Source of the DNA: Sphaeroforma arctica JP610
Taxonomy: Eukaryota > Opisthokonta > Ichthyosporea > Ichthyophonida
Length of the DNA stretch: 29,851 nucleotides
Direction of reading: 5' to 3'
Assembly: GCF_001186125.1 (NCBI RefSeq)
Contig: NW_014040038.1
Location: 10,646-40,496, forward strand
The notes under the pieces were generated by a model. That model did not search any database. It was not told the DNA's origin and saw nothing but the letters and a program-made list of their open reading frames with translations. Both the position numbers and the translations under genes were made by a program. Positions 1-10,484 of this stretch are shown in pieces (the first letter of the stretch is position 1; every line of letters starts with the position of its first letter).

Positions 1-596
1 TCGAAGTTTACACTATGAAGGCTGCAAATCAGACCAAGAAAACTGATGAACGTTCCAAGAGTGATGTGCAGTTGGCACAACTCTCTATACCGACAGGCAA
101 TATATAAAAGCTAATATATAGGGGTAATCTTATTTATTTCAAGAATAGTAGTGGCATAAATTCGTATTAACCAATAGGAACGCTTAATTATTGACTAGTA
201 GCGTGAGTCAGGTAGTTTCATATCCAATTGGGTTGGTAGTCGTTCTTGGTGGCGAATACGGACCGTTTCTACCTTATTTTTGCCAGTTTTCAAGGTCGCT
301 CAGATATTCAAGATGGCCAATTCTTAAATTTGCCGGACGTTCTGCACTCTGGCGATGACTCTTGAAACAACTGGCGAGCGGAAGGCTGACAGGTCAAATG
401 TAAATTACAGATAAAGAAGCAACAGTATAAACGCGAATGGTATAAATTACCAATCTTTATCCTCGCTTGCTGCATCACGAGACCAAATATTACACATTGA
501 CATGCAAATCAATGGCAATACATACATGGCACTTGTAGACCCAGGAGCACAACGGTCAAGTATGAACAAAGTAAGTTAGCTGAACTATATCTATCA
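1..596 (+). mobile_element. Outer, older Ty3/gypsy copy, left part (gag end and protease region)
   Basis: This stretch aligns with 4740-5125 of the inner element. It shares the basic, lysine-rich gag end near positions 10-100 and the protease region near 490-580 (residues QINGNTYMALVD compare with QINGNTYNALVD in the inner copy). Roughly 100-352 has no counterpart in the inner copy and looks like an extra insertion of about 250 bases that I cannot identify. The element continues to the left of the window and resumes at 9380. It is broken, with probably ten or more breaks plus the large insertion, and is older than the element that split it. The family call rests on its similarity to the inner element. 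Confidence 0.8.
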
Positions 597-923
597 TGTA
601 GCATCTAGGGACCAGATTATCAAAAAGCCAATCCAAATCCCAAATCCCCAGAATAATCAAATAATGAGTTTTGGAATTAGGATTGGAATATTTCTGATAT
701 TAGAGTCATCAGAAATATTAGCGGTAGAACCGGTACGCTTAACCGGGACTCCCGCGTGTGAGAGAAACACACAAGTAAATCCTGAGTCTAGTGGAAACAT
801 AAATAGAGACTCAGTTTGGTTCTCTCATACTAGGGACTTTTCCTAGCTGAGATATCTGTACTTGAGAAGAGGTCTATTGTGTCCTATAGTCTTGTACCTT
901 CCAGCTACTCTCCACACTCTACA
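597..923 (+). repeat. 5' LTR of inner element
   Basis: This 327-bp repeat matches 9056-9379 at about 94%. It begins TGTAGCATCTAGGGACC and ends CACACTCTACA, giving the standard TG...CA termini. The best preserved core lies around TCTGATATTAGAGTCATCAG and CTTGAGAAG. The same core appears inverted in the solo LTR at 18271-18578. I see no strong TATA box in it. Confidence 0.95.
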
Positions 924-3124
924 TTTTTTACAATATCCTTACCTAGATAAGTCTAATAATTTACACTTTACAACCAAGAAGGAAGTAGGAGTGAAGCAGC
1001 ACACTGGGTGACTTTAACTTTAGTAAAAAATATCCCACAAGGGGTGCCGATAACGACGAAGAAAGTTCTAGAAGAGAGGCTCCAAAGAACTCGGACCGCT
1101 GAAGAAAAAAAATAGAGGACTCTCAACAACCAGAGGCTAGTAGCAGCGTGGGCACGAGCAAACTCAGCAAGAAGTTACCTGAATAGTTGGATAAGCAAAG
1201 AATAAGAACGAGCAAGGTAACCATATTGTGTTTGCAAGAGCACCGTATGCCAAAGTGAGTACCACGTTACACAAGCGAAAGTATTGTGTGCACAAACAGG
1301 CAGTGTCCAAGTGAGTGGTTGTAAAAGTTATGCAAGTGTAGGTAACGTGTCTCAGTGAAGAATTGATAAGTAAGGAGGCTAAAACAGTGATAAAAAAAGA
1401 GAAAGCTGTCACGGTGATTAGTTCATCAAGGTTGAAGTTTTTCCTAGATTTTCGAACAAGAAAACAACTTGATGTCATAATCACTAAAAGAACACTGACA
1501 CGTCACTCAGTTCTCGTATACAAAAAAACAGTAACTATATGCACGTGACACCGTTAGAACATTGCATGCACATAAAAACACAATCACACAGTACATTGCA
1601 GGACACAAATCAGCTAAAAACTTGCCGATTTACCTGCAGATAACAATACAAGCTATAGTCCATAACGTACTAAGCCTAAGAAAGACAAATAGTGACCCGA
1701 TCACATATACACATCAGAATCAGATGTACACAAAGTGAAACTAATATAGCACGTAGAACAGGACATTTATAGTAATTACAATAAGTCTACCAACAGCGTG
1801 CAAACACAAGGCAACATTAATTAGTGGTATACTACTCTAGAAGAGAAGACTCGTATATTACACGAACATATGCTAAGGCAAATATAACCAGATCAAGAAT
1901 ACAAAGTACTTAAAGTAAGATCTAGGGGAGCAAAAAGTCAATGGAATTGTGAGATAACGAAGTCAACTTGATAAACAGAGTATAACTAGCATCTAGAATG
2001 AAGCTATCACAAGGTGACCAGACATTAAACTCAGAATCTAATTCAGAGGGCAATTAGATGATTTCAATTAGAATTCATATGATTTACATGCGTTACACTG
2101 TCAGTACCTCAAACTCGATCACAAGGTCGAAGAGAAATACACAACTAATACATACAGCTAAGAGCAAGATATTAGAACGTTACATACTAGGAGTCAACTA
2201 TAAAGAAAACCAGGTATACATACAAACAATGATTATATACATAGACCCTATGAAATCAGCTATTGACATGCAAACATCATAACGAATAGTTCAATGACGA
2301 GCAGTAAGAAACGCCACTGCAGGCATACTACTTAGATAACAGAGCACAAACATTAGTGAATGATAACCTCTTATTAGATGACCCTATAATTATTCAGAGT
2401 GCAATCCACATCCAATATATAAATAGTAAGGGACATCGAAGCAAGGAGATCATCCAACACATCACACAACATAAGCTTTCAAAACGAGATCAACATAAGG
2501 TTACGCAACGAAGATCAATAGCATTACAACAAACACAAGACATAGACGACGCACCATCAAAAAGATTCTATGGCTAGTACCATTCAATCACATAAAAAGA
2601 ATCACGAACCATCAGTTCAATAAAGAGATAGAACATAAACCCGCGACGTGTACTGGAACTGCAAACAAGTGCTACCAAGCCATGTAACCCAAAATAAGGA
2701 CATATCAAGAAGATGGTATAAACAAGTCACATCAGAAATAACATCAAACCACTGATTCGAACAGAATCAAGTCAATCGAACACGCAGGGTACAACAACAC
2801 TCAAAAAGAAAAAGCACAGTGACAGTACGAATTGATTCACATTATCATTGCACAACACAGATCCAGCAAAGACAAAACTGGGCAATATCTGAGCATAAGA
2901 CATCACGGGACTTCGAACAGGAGGCCCAGGCATTGGATGTAAAGAATCACAATACGGTATACACACGTGTATCAAACACAATCAAGAAGTAGGGGTAGGA
3001 TACTCTACAATACACACACCCTAAATAACACTTCAGCAAATACAGCCAGTAAAACTACGAGTACCACTGTGAAAAGAATATAACAATAGTGGCGTCATTA
3101 GGACCGAACATCTCATTCAGACCA

Positions 3125-3230
3125 CATATGAGAAAATAAGTTCTCACATAACGGAATAAGCACAAGTGACTAAATTCTCACGTGATGGAATAAGCACAAG
3201 TGACGTCAAACGTGACGGAATAAGCTCGAC
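3125..3230 (+). repeat. Imperfect short tandem repeats with CACG/GTGAC cores
   Basis: Three imperfect units of roughly 35-40 bp share GGAATAAGCACAAGTGAC, with variants such as GTGACGGAATAAGCTCGAC. They lie in the leader just before the TATA-like sequence. Repeated GTGAC/CGTGA cores look like clustered transcription-factor sites, which is an inference from pattern alone. Confidence 0.7.
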
Positions 3231-3263
3231 TAACAAACACCGTTTTTAACCCTCATAAATACA
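3201..3263 (+). promoter_or_regulatory. Possible internal promoter: CRE-like palindrome and TATA-like box
   Basis: A perfect TGACGTCA palindrome (the bZIP/CREB recognition sequence) lies at 3201-3208. CATAAATACA, a TATA-like sequence, follows about 50 bp downstream at 3254-3263. The gag region begins about 230 bp after that. The spacing suits a core promoter, but no transcript evidence is available here. Confidence 0.35.
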
Positions 3264-3495
3264 GGCGACAAAGCAACAAGCTACCGGGCCATACAGCACG
3301 GTACACACTTCCAGCGGAAGTGCAGCAAAGCAACAACACTACAATAGTATGTAAAACAAATCAAAATTTTCTTTCTTTTATATGAATTATTACTAAAGAC
3401 GAGGGGGTAAAGCGCGCGCTTTCGCAAAAAAATATTTAGCCAGAGTCTTTATTAATAATCCACTAACACCCACGCACCAACACAGAATTTTGGAA

Positions 3496-4703
3496 ATGCC
3501 ATCAGCAACCAGAACAAACGTGTACAGTGGGGGGGGGGGGGGGAGTGAAGGCGCGGATGACGTGGGAGTCAGCCAAATGGGGGGGCCAAGCCCAGACAAT
3601 AGTCCGGGCCAACCTACACCGGCGGGGGTACCATCGCAACGTCAGCAATGCGTCTAGAAATAGACAAGAATATCTGTCAAGGCAATCACGTTCTGTTGAG
3701 TCGGTTTAGGGTAGGCATACATGATCAACAGCCAGAGCGCCGCGTGCCACTAGTGGATGCGGAGCTCATACGACGATATGACCAAGCGATCAACGATTGT
3801 GGTGATGATGAGGAAGACAAACTCATTCAAATCAGTCTATACATTAGTGAACTAGTGCTCATGCGTTCATGCTTGGGCGATCAGATATATGAACCCTCTC
3901 TTAATAAACTACTCAAGACTTCTAAAATTCCTAAGATACCTCAGGATAGTTTCTTTAGAATGGAAAATTGCGAAGATATCATAGAGTTCACTACACAATG
4001 TAGTGATCTATTCTTAGCTATGTCAATGCCAATGTGCCAGTACCCAGCACTAGTGAGGAGCCTATTGGATTCCACTGATGCAACGGAGAAAGCCAAATCA
4101 GTACTCAATAACTTAAGAGATTCTGAGACACATACGACTAGGCACTTCAATGATCCTGAGCAGTTCAATAGCATCATCATTAATCAACTCGGATCACATC
4201 CAGTAGACTATCTATTGGAGAAGTTTCTCGATGACATGCAGAATAAGGAGATGAACGTCGAAGTGCGCACAGAGCGAGTGCACAAGACAATGGCGATGTT
4301 AGAGGAGCGTTACCGCAACTCAGACAAGGAACCCATACACTTCCAAATTTATAAAGTACAAAGGTACCTAGCACTTAAGTACTATGAATTGAAATCAGTG
4401 GTGGACATTCTAATCACAGGAGACAAGCAACCGGAGGGGAGTGAAGGACACTTGTCTGACATAGAACACGCCAAGTTTCATACTATGATTGAGACACACA
4501 TAAGAACGGCGGCTGTGACCCAAGCAGAGCGTGTGTTGAGGGATCAGGCGCGAGCAGCAAACAAGCGCAATAACGCACAGACGAACACGCAAGTGGAGGA
4601 TAACTACTCTACGAACGCTAACAAACGGCACAAGCCAGACAATGGTGCACACAACCAGAACAAGCAAGGGGGGGCAGACACAGAAAATGAAAGGAGCACG
4701 TGA
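3496..4703 (+). pseudogene. gag-like capsid region of inner element
   Basis: The longest open stretch (3648-4703, 351 residues) encodes a mostly helical, charged protein without transmembrane segments. It ends in a polar tail rich in asparagine, lysine and glutamine. Its position after the leader and before protease/RT, its size and its composition fit a Ty3/gypsy gag. A run of 15 guanines (3529-3543) and glycine/proline-rich coding lie near the beginning. I do not see a clear CCHC zinc knuckle. The basic segment after 4720 (residues around KKAEQRAKKYVQ) resembles a nucleocapsid end and is shared with the outer copy. It is a fossil part of a broken element. Confidence 0.7.
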
Positions 4704-4959
4704 AGAGCGTGCATGCCCCTAGTGCCAGATTATGCCATCCCCACATCGGTACAGCGAATGTCCCGAGAAGAAAGCAATTCAAGCCAAGAAGGCTGAGCAG
4801 CGAGCCAAGAAATATGTACAGATAGCAAGACTGTCCATCACATCTGGCAAGGTGGAGACATCACAGAAAGTGATGAGCACTGAAAACACTGGTGGGCGGA
4901 AGCAAACATGATTGACCCGGCTGACAGACTGAATGTATTTACAGATGAAGAACGTTGTT

Positions 4960-5170
4960 AATAAATGCAAATGATATAAATTATCAACCTTTATCTTTAC
5001 TTCCCGCACCACGAGACCAACGTTTACACATTGACATACAAATTAATGGCAATACATATAATGCACTAGTAGACTCGGGTGAGCACAACACTCATGCATG
5101 GACAAAAGTGTAGTGTCAGAACTATATCTTTCTGTTAGAGCGCCACCGGGGTATATACAACTAGCACAAA
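4960..5170 (+). pseudogene. Aspartic protease-like region of inner element
   Basis: Residues around HIDIQINGNTYNALVDSG (about 5030-5085) match the start of a retropepsin fold, including the ALVDSG active-site signature. The region sits between gag and RT as expected for Ty3/gypsy. The same segment is recognisable in the outer copy near 490-580. It is a fossil. Confidence 0.6.
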
Positions 5171-5173
5171 CAG

Positions 5174-6222
5174 ATGCAAGAATATAACGCACTGGATCAA
5201 CAGAATTTTGTGACATTAATTATGGAGGTAGGAAGATCTCTCAGTTTTGAAGTATTGGACTTCCCAGACAAAAAGACACCAATACTTCTAAATATGGACA
5301 TTCTACCATATATAGGTATATACATAGCAGGGTTAATCAATCCACTTATGCCAACAGATGCGAAATGGGAATCGCTCCTCACACCACATGAAGAGGACCC
5401 AGAGCACGAACAAGAAGGTTTCAGAGAGTCACTTACAGACTTACTGGATCAGGTTCCAAAGTCACAGTACCTGCAGATGAAATCATCGTCAGACAAATGA
5501 GGCACGCTAAAGTCAACTTTGTTCCGCACAAATACATTCCGCAAACGGATGAGAATGTGCAACGACTGCTTAAAAATGGTCACATATACAAACGCGACAC
5601 GCCCACAACGGTGAACCTGCCGTTGTTATTAACAGGTGAACATGACCAAACGGGTCTCCTCAAGAAAGTAAGGACATGTCTAGACTTACATGAGATCAAT
5701 TATCAATATGAACAAGACAAGTTCATGTTACCGAAAATAAAGGAAGTGTTACACAACCTAGAAGGGGCACAGTTCTTTTCAAAGCTATATCTTACAGGAG
5801 GATTTCACCACTTTTTTGTAAACGAAGCTAGCCAACACTTCTTCACATTCTCGTGGAGAGGAGCGCAATACTCATTCAAGTCCGCGCCGTTTGGACTACA
5901 CTTACTCACAGCACAATTCCAGAGAGTCATGGCGAATCTGCTCATAGATACAAAAGGAGTGCAAGTGTATGTAGATAACATAGTCATTGCGAGTCTTACA
6001 GAAGAAGAACACCGCAAGACAGTTCGTGAAATAATCAAGCGACTGAATAGCGCAAACTTCCGACTCAATCACAATAAGTGTACCTTTGCGGTCAAAGTGG
6101 TCAACATTCTTGGGGTGAAAGTCACCACACAGGGACTCAAGGCAGACCCTGAGAAACAGAAAAGAATGATGGATTGGCCACTACCCAGAACAAAAAAGAT
6201 CTGCACAAAGCAGTGGGACTAG
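5174..6222 (+). pseudogene. Reverse transcriptase region of inner element
   Basis: Readable RT blocks include FSKLYLTGGFHHFF (compare the usual FSKLDLKSGYHQI), SAPFGLHLLTAQFQRVM, and the catalytic-loop block VYVDNIVIASL. The block LNHNKCTFAV then ILGVKVTTQGLKADPEK is typical of the Ty3/gypsy connection. The N-terminal portion (about 5174-5500) is also present in the outer copy at 9380-9780. It is part of a broken element. Confidence 0.9.
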
Positions 6223-6800
6223 CAAATTACATGCGAGACCATGTGCCCAACTTTGCTCACACAACAAAACACTTTCGGAACCTAATGAAAGAAAAAATGA
6301 ACCGGGACATATTCATGTTATGGACTCCGGAACTAATAAAGAAGTGGGAAGAACTCAAAGAAGCCATCGCCTGTTCAGCAACGCTAGCATACCCTGTCGA
6401 TGGGATACCGTTTCAAATTATGAACGATGCTAGTGACTATAGCATAGGAGGGTGTTTATTTCAAGTCATCGATGGAGTTAGAAGAGGCATTCTCTACTTC
6501 TCAAAAGGCTTGAACCCAGTACAACAACGCTATGGCACAAATACCAAAGAGCTACTAGCACAGGTATACAGCCTGGAACATTTCTCCGAATACATTAAAG
6601 GGGGGCATAACACTGTGGGCAGATCACAAAGCGCTCACGCAAATGAACAGTCAACAGACGTTACATCCAATGCTAGCCAAATGGATAGCGAAAACGGTCC
6701 ACCACCATTTCTCCATCATACATGTCCCAGGCAAGGACAACCAGATGGCAGACATGTTGTCACGTCTCCATGGAGATACTTTTAGTACTAAAGAGTCAAA
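6223..6800 (+). pseudogene. RNase H region of inner element
   Basis: After RT there is a helical tether (residues near HFRNLMKEKM) and then an RNase H core with NDASDYSIGGCLFQ, the usual D-A-S catalytic block. FSKGLNPVQQRYGTNTKEL follows. The C-terminal block reads HVPGKDNQMADMLSRLHG (about 6717-6770), matching the standard HIPGKDNxVADALSR signature. The order is typical of Ty3/gypsy pol. It is part of a broken element. Confidence 0.88.
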
Positions 6801-6859
6801 AGTATTACAAAAAGCGAATGAGGCAACACAAAATAGCCAAGAGTACAACACCTTGGAAA

Positions 6860-7310
6860 CAAACATGCCCAGTACCATATCGGCTATAGATTGGATGCTA
6901 CATCCCAGATTCTATCAAGAAGCGGAACAAAGGTTTGGAAAGTTCACTGTAGATCTGATTGCACCGGCACACAATGCACACACATATAAATACTACACCA
7001 AGGAACAGAATGCGCTACAACAAAAGTGGGCGCAGGAAGTGAATGCATGGGCGAACCCACCATGGGAACTCATATCTTATATCCTTGACAAAGTCATTGT
7101 AGAGGCAACCAGTATCACTATATGTGTACCATATTACCCCAATGCTTCGTGGTTTCCAAACTTCTTGTCTTTACTACTAGGAGACCCGATGCTAGTGGAA
7201 AACACAAGCAATACTTTCCTAAAAGAGGTCAAGAAGGCTTGTGGCAGGACCCCATGGGGTGTCACATTAGTCGCAAAGATAGGAGCGAAGTCCCCATACT
7301 TTGACACAAC
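6860..7310 (+). pseudogene. Linker domain between RNase H and integrase (methylase-like fold family)
   Basis: Residues include FTVDLIAPAHNAHTYKYY, ANPPWELISYILDK and TICVPYYPNASWFP. This resembles the domain after RNase H in some Ty3/gypsy, BEL and DIRS elements, with the pattern D-L-F/I-A...NPPW...VPYWP; it has been compared with Dam-type adenine methylases. I do not claim activity. Presence between RNase H and integrase is unusual for simple chromoviruses and may help subclassify this lineage. Confidence 0.55.
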
Positions 7311-7339
7311 GCGGGAACAACCTGCTATACATGTTGCGG

Positions 7340-8154
7340 CATCAGAACCAGTTCACTCTGGGGATGCACCACAGGCAATAGAGTATGAGACACGTGTCAA
7401 CATCATCGAGCAATACCACACCTTGGGACATTACCCTTCTGAGGAAACGGTACACAAGTTGCAAACAGATGGACATGATTGGCCTGATATCCAACAACAT
7501 GCACACAAGTTCATTGACGGATGCATACCATATCTCAAAAAAAAAAAGATACACAAAAAGGGATTTCATCCCTTACAATCAATCACAGCCGCATATCCAG
7601 GTGACAGAATCCAAGTGGACACCATAGGTCCACTATTGAATTCCAACAGAGGACACATATATGTGTTAGTATGGCTTGATGTACACTCATCATATGTCAT
7701 TTTACGTCCAATGATGGACAAATCAGCGGCTACTATAGCACGCACGCTGGTACCAATCATGTGTGAACATGGATTCCCACAAATCATACAGACTGACCAT
7801 GGCACTGAATACGTTGACAACATACTCTCAATAGTTGTTGAACAAGCGCCAATGCAACACCTAGTCTCTCGGCCGTATCAACCTAAAGTCTTAGGCGCGA
7901 ACGAACGATCACATAGAGACCTCATGCCACTTATACGGAAATTCGTTGAACAGAATCCAGGTAACTGGTGTTCACGACTTCCATTCGTACAGATGGATCA
8001 TAGTCTGCGTACATCCAGAAGACACATGTCACCGCGCTTTAATGTGTACTTTGGTCGCAGACAGAATCAACTCACGGACTACCCGCGCCCAGTACAACAG
8101 TATATTGGGAAGAGCGACTGCCAAATCTCGAAGAAGCCATTAGGCCACAACTAA
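7340..8154 (+). pseudogene. Integrase region of inner element
   Basis: A histidine-rich N-terminal zinc-binding-like part (EQYHTLGHYPSEETVHKL) precedes the RNase H-fold core. The D-D-E catalytic series reads as DRIQVDTIGPL, IIQTDHGTEYVDN and GANERSHRDLMP, with the expected spacing. This matches retroviral/Ty3 integrases. It lies after RT-RNase H, confirming Ty3/gypsy rather than Ty1/copia order. It is part of a broken element. Confidence 0.9.
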
Positions 8155-8500
8155 ATAGTATTGTTGCACGGTATCAAGAGAAGATGCCCGCAGCATACGA
8201 TCCAAAATACCAAAAGAAGTACGTAAACTTACAGGAAGGGGACCTTGTCATGGTTCGCTATCAAGGTGAAATGAACAAATTAACAGCACCAAATGGTGGA
8301 TTATACAAAATAGTATGCAGGGAGGGCAACGGGTATTTTGTCTGTAACCTTGATGGGACTAAAGCCCCCGAGTATTCTGACTCGATCAGTGATGAGCTAC
8401 TGGGCCTCGTAAAAAAGGCCAGTGCTCCGGAAGCATTCACTTACCAATCACGTACAACCAAACGAAGAGACTCAGTTCTCATCGATAGTCGACGACAGGC
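8155..8500 (+). pseudogene. Integrase C-terminal GPY/F-like module
   Basis: Residues NLQEGDLVMVRYQG, then NKLTAPNGGLYKIVCREGN, then GYFVCNLDG match the GPY/F module after the integrase core of many Ty3/gypsy elements (typically GD.V.V......KL.P.W.GPY.I). It links the catalytic core to the chromodomain-like tail. It is a fossil part. Confidence 0.7.
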
Positions 8501-8680
8501 GGTCCATCCGAGGTGATGGATCCTAGGAGTACCTACTGCAATGGACAGATGGTGAGCGTACCTGGACGTATGAATCAGACATCGCAGATGCTGATGTCAT
8601 TACAACATACCGTCAACGTCGGAGACGTAAAAGAAGGCAGTCAAGGCCAAAGAAGCCAGCGACAACGAGCACTGATGAAA
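8500..8680 (+). pseudogene. Chromodomain-like tail of integrase
   Basis: A plus-strand reading contains EYLLQWTDGERTWTYESDI, then ITTYRQRRRRKRR. This resembles the chromodomain core YLVKWKGY...TWEP.ENL....I..Y, followed by a strongly basic tail. Chromoviruses use such domains to direct integration towards marked chromatin. The match covers one short domain only, so confidence is moderate. Confidence 0.6.
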
Positions 8681-8728
8681 GATCAGCGAGCCACAGACAG
8701 CGTACGAGGCGGGGGACCTAAGTTATAA

Positions 8729-9055
8729 GCATGCTCCAGCATGCTCCCCCCACTCCACCAGAGGGATAAGGACCAGAGACTCGGTTGCAGAGCCACCGTT
8801 TTTTCCTAAGCCAAGTTGAGGTTAACCGAGAGCACCGGTCAAGACTGACTCCGATGAGCGTGGTAGAGGAATCCTGCTAAACTATAAATTTAATTAATCA
8901 GTAATATGTAATAGATAATGTGGTAGGTTTTTCATTTTATGCCTCCTAAGAGACAAGTTTTTCCCTGTATACAAACACCAGCCTCTAGATAATCTAGTAC
9001 TGTAAGATGTCACTTTCTACTCCTACGCAGGCTAAGAAGCATAAAGTTGGGGGAC
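8729..9055 (+). other. 3' non-coding end of inner element with polypurine tract
   Basis: About 330 bases separate the last coding part from the 3' LTR, with no gene. A purine-rich run, AAGAAGCATAAAGTTGGGGGAC, ends exactly at the LTR boundary. That is the expected place for the polypurine tract that primes plus-strand DNA synthesis. Confidence 0.65.
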
Positions 9056-9379
9056 TGTAGCATCTAGGGACCAGATTATCAAAATGCCAATCCAAAACCC
9101 AAAACCCAGAATAATCAAATAATGAGCTTTGGAATTAGGATTGGAATATTTCTGATATTAGAGTCATCAGAAATAGTAGCGGTAGAACCGGTAAGCTAAA
9201 CCGGGACTCCCGCGTGCGAGAGAAACACTCAAGTAAATCCTGAGTCTAGTGAAAACACAAATAAAGACCCAGTTCGGTTCTCTCAGACTAGGGACTTTTC
9301 CTAGCTGATATATCTGTACTTGAGAAGGTCTATTGTATCCTATTGTCTCGTACCTTCCAGCTACTCTCCACACTCTACA
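9056..9379 (+). repeat. 3' LTR of inner element
   Basis: This 324-bp direct copy of 597-923 has identical ends (TGTAGCATC...ACTCTACA). It is followed by ATCAG, whose first four bases repeat the ATCA standing before the 5' LTR. Confidence 0.95.
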
Positions 9380-10154
9380 ATCAGTCAGAGCGCAACCAGG
9401 CTACATAGCATTAGCAAAAACAGATGTGATAATACAAAGAATAGGGTCAACCAAAGTATGTGACGCTAACTACGGACTTCTAAGTATGAATATCCTTCCT
9501 TACTTTGGTGTATATATAGCAGGATTTATAAATCTACTTGTACCAACAGATGCAAAATCGGAATCACTACTCACTCCGCATGAGAAAGACCCAGCGCATA
9601 AACAAGAAGGGTTCAGAAAGTCACCTGCAGACCTCCTAGAAACCAATGCAAAAATACCTCCTGACGTACATTGCAACCTGTCAGGCCCCAAAGTTACGGA
9701 GCCTGCAAATAAAATCTATGTCAGACAAATGGGACATGCCAAAGTAAACTTTGTACCACAGATGTACATCCCACAAACGGATGAAAATATGGTCACCTAT
9801 ACAAACGAACAACACCAACAACGGTGAACTTACCACTGTTATCTACAGGATAACATGACCAAACAAATTTCCTCAAGAAAGCAAGGACATTTTAGACTAA
9901 CGCGAGAGTAATTGCAAATACGAACAAGACAAATTTGTACTACCAAAAATAAAGGAAGTATCACACAACTGACAAGCAGCACAATTCTTTTCGAAACTAG
10001 AACTCGTGGGAGGAATTCTACCATTTCCTAGTAGATGGAGCAAGCAGGCACTTCTTCACATTCTCATGGAGAAGAGCGCAATACTCATTCTAAGTCAGCG
10101 TCTTTCGGTCTGTACTTATCACAGCAGAATTCCAAAAAGTTATGGCAAACTTGC
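9380..10154 (+). mobile_element. Outer Ty3/gypsy copy, right part (start of RT region)
   Basis: It aligns with 5140-5945 of the inner element. Shared blocks include MNILPYFGVYIAGFINLL (inner MDILPYIGIYIAGLINPL), GHAKVNFVPQMYIPQTDEN, and the RT stretch encoding CACTTCTTCACATTCTC. Similarity stops abruptly at about 10154, right before a run of cytosines, and the remaining RT, RNase H, integrase and LTR are not found in the window. It is broken many times, apart from the insertion of the inner element, and was either truncated or interrupted by the island that follows. Confidence 0.85.
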
Positions 10155-10429
10155 ACCGCCCCCCCCCCTAGCCTGCGTTTACCCCACCGAAATGATTTGG
10201 CCGATATGAATAACGAACAGGCCGATATGAAATACTCAACGATCCGATATGGCGGTCACATGGCCGAGATGAAGGTATACAGATCTCGTTAGGGGCCGTA
10301 TAGTGTACATGGGGGGGGTCTACATGGGATGTACGGGGTGATATGGGGTTATTATGGTGGTACACGCATTCGTATAGGCGACCTATATGGGGTTGACAGA
10401 CAAGAAGGGGCACCGAGAAGACGACCATA

Positions 10430-10484
10430 GTCCAGGACGGCCCTATGAGGGTCCATGGACCAGACCATATGGGCCGTCCTGGAC
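10430..10484. repeat. 14-bp perfect inverted repeat with palindromic loop
   Basis: GTCCAGGACGGCCC at 10430-10443 is the exact reverse complement of 10471-10484. The 27-base loop contains a perfect 12-bp palindrome, GGTCCATGGACC (10450-10461). The whole can fold as a strong GC-rich stem or cruciform. It could be a terminator, a replication-linked hairpin or a recombination remnant; the sequence alone does not decide. Confidence 0.85.

Larger units (their letters stand above)
924..3495 (+). other. Long leader of inner element, no convincing genes
   Basis: About 2.6 kb separates the 5' LTR from gag. It is A-rich, holds only short scattered reading frames, and has no recognisable protein. I found no convincing tRNA primer-binding site right after the LTR. 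The last 400 bases carry short repeats, a CRE-like palindrome and a TATA-like sequence, annotated separately. Such a long untranslated leader is unusual for Ty3/gypsy elements. It may hold packaging or regulatory sequence, or material acquired from elsewhere. Confidence 0.7.
597..9379 (+). mobile_element. Inner Ty3/gypsy LTR retrotransposon (chromovirus-like), nested
   Basis: The element is 8783 bp and is bounded by direct LTRs starting TGTAGCATC and ending ACTCTACA. The 4-bp sequence ATCA stands just before (593-596) and just after (9380-9383) it, as expected for a target duplication. Part order is LTR, long leader, gag, protease, reverse transcriptase, RNase H, a linker domain, integrase and a chromodomain-like C-terminus, followed by an LTR. 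Integrase downstream of RT/RNase H marks Ty3/gypsy, and the terminal chromodomain marks chromoviruses. The LTRs differ at about 20 of roughly 325 positions (about 6%), so it is moderately old. It is broken in about five places by eye. Flanking bases align with its own protease-RT region, so it entered a relative. Confidence 0.93.

Noticed and set aside
924-945. tRNA primer-binding site right after the 5' LTR
   Set aside because: The bases after the LTR do not begin with the usual TGG and resemble no tRNA 3' end that I can name; a self-priming mode could not be shown either.
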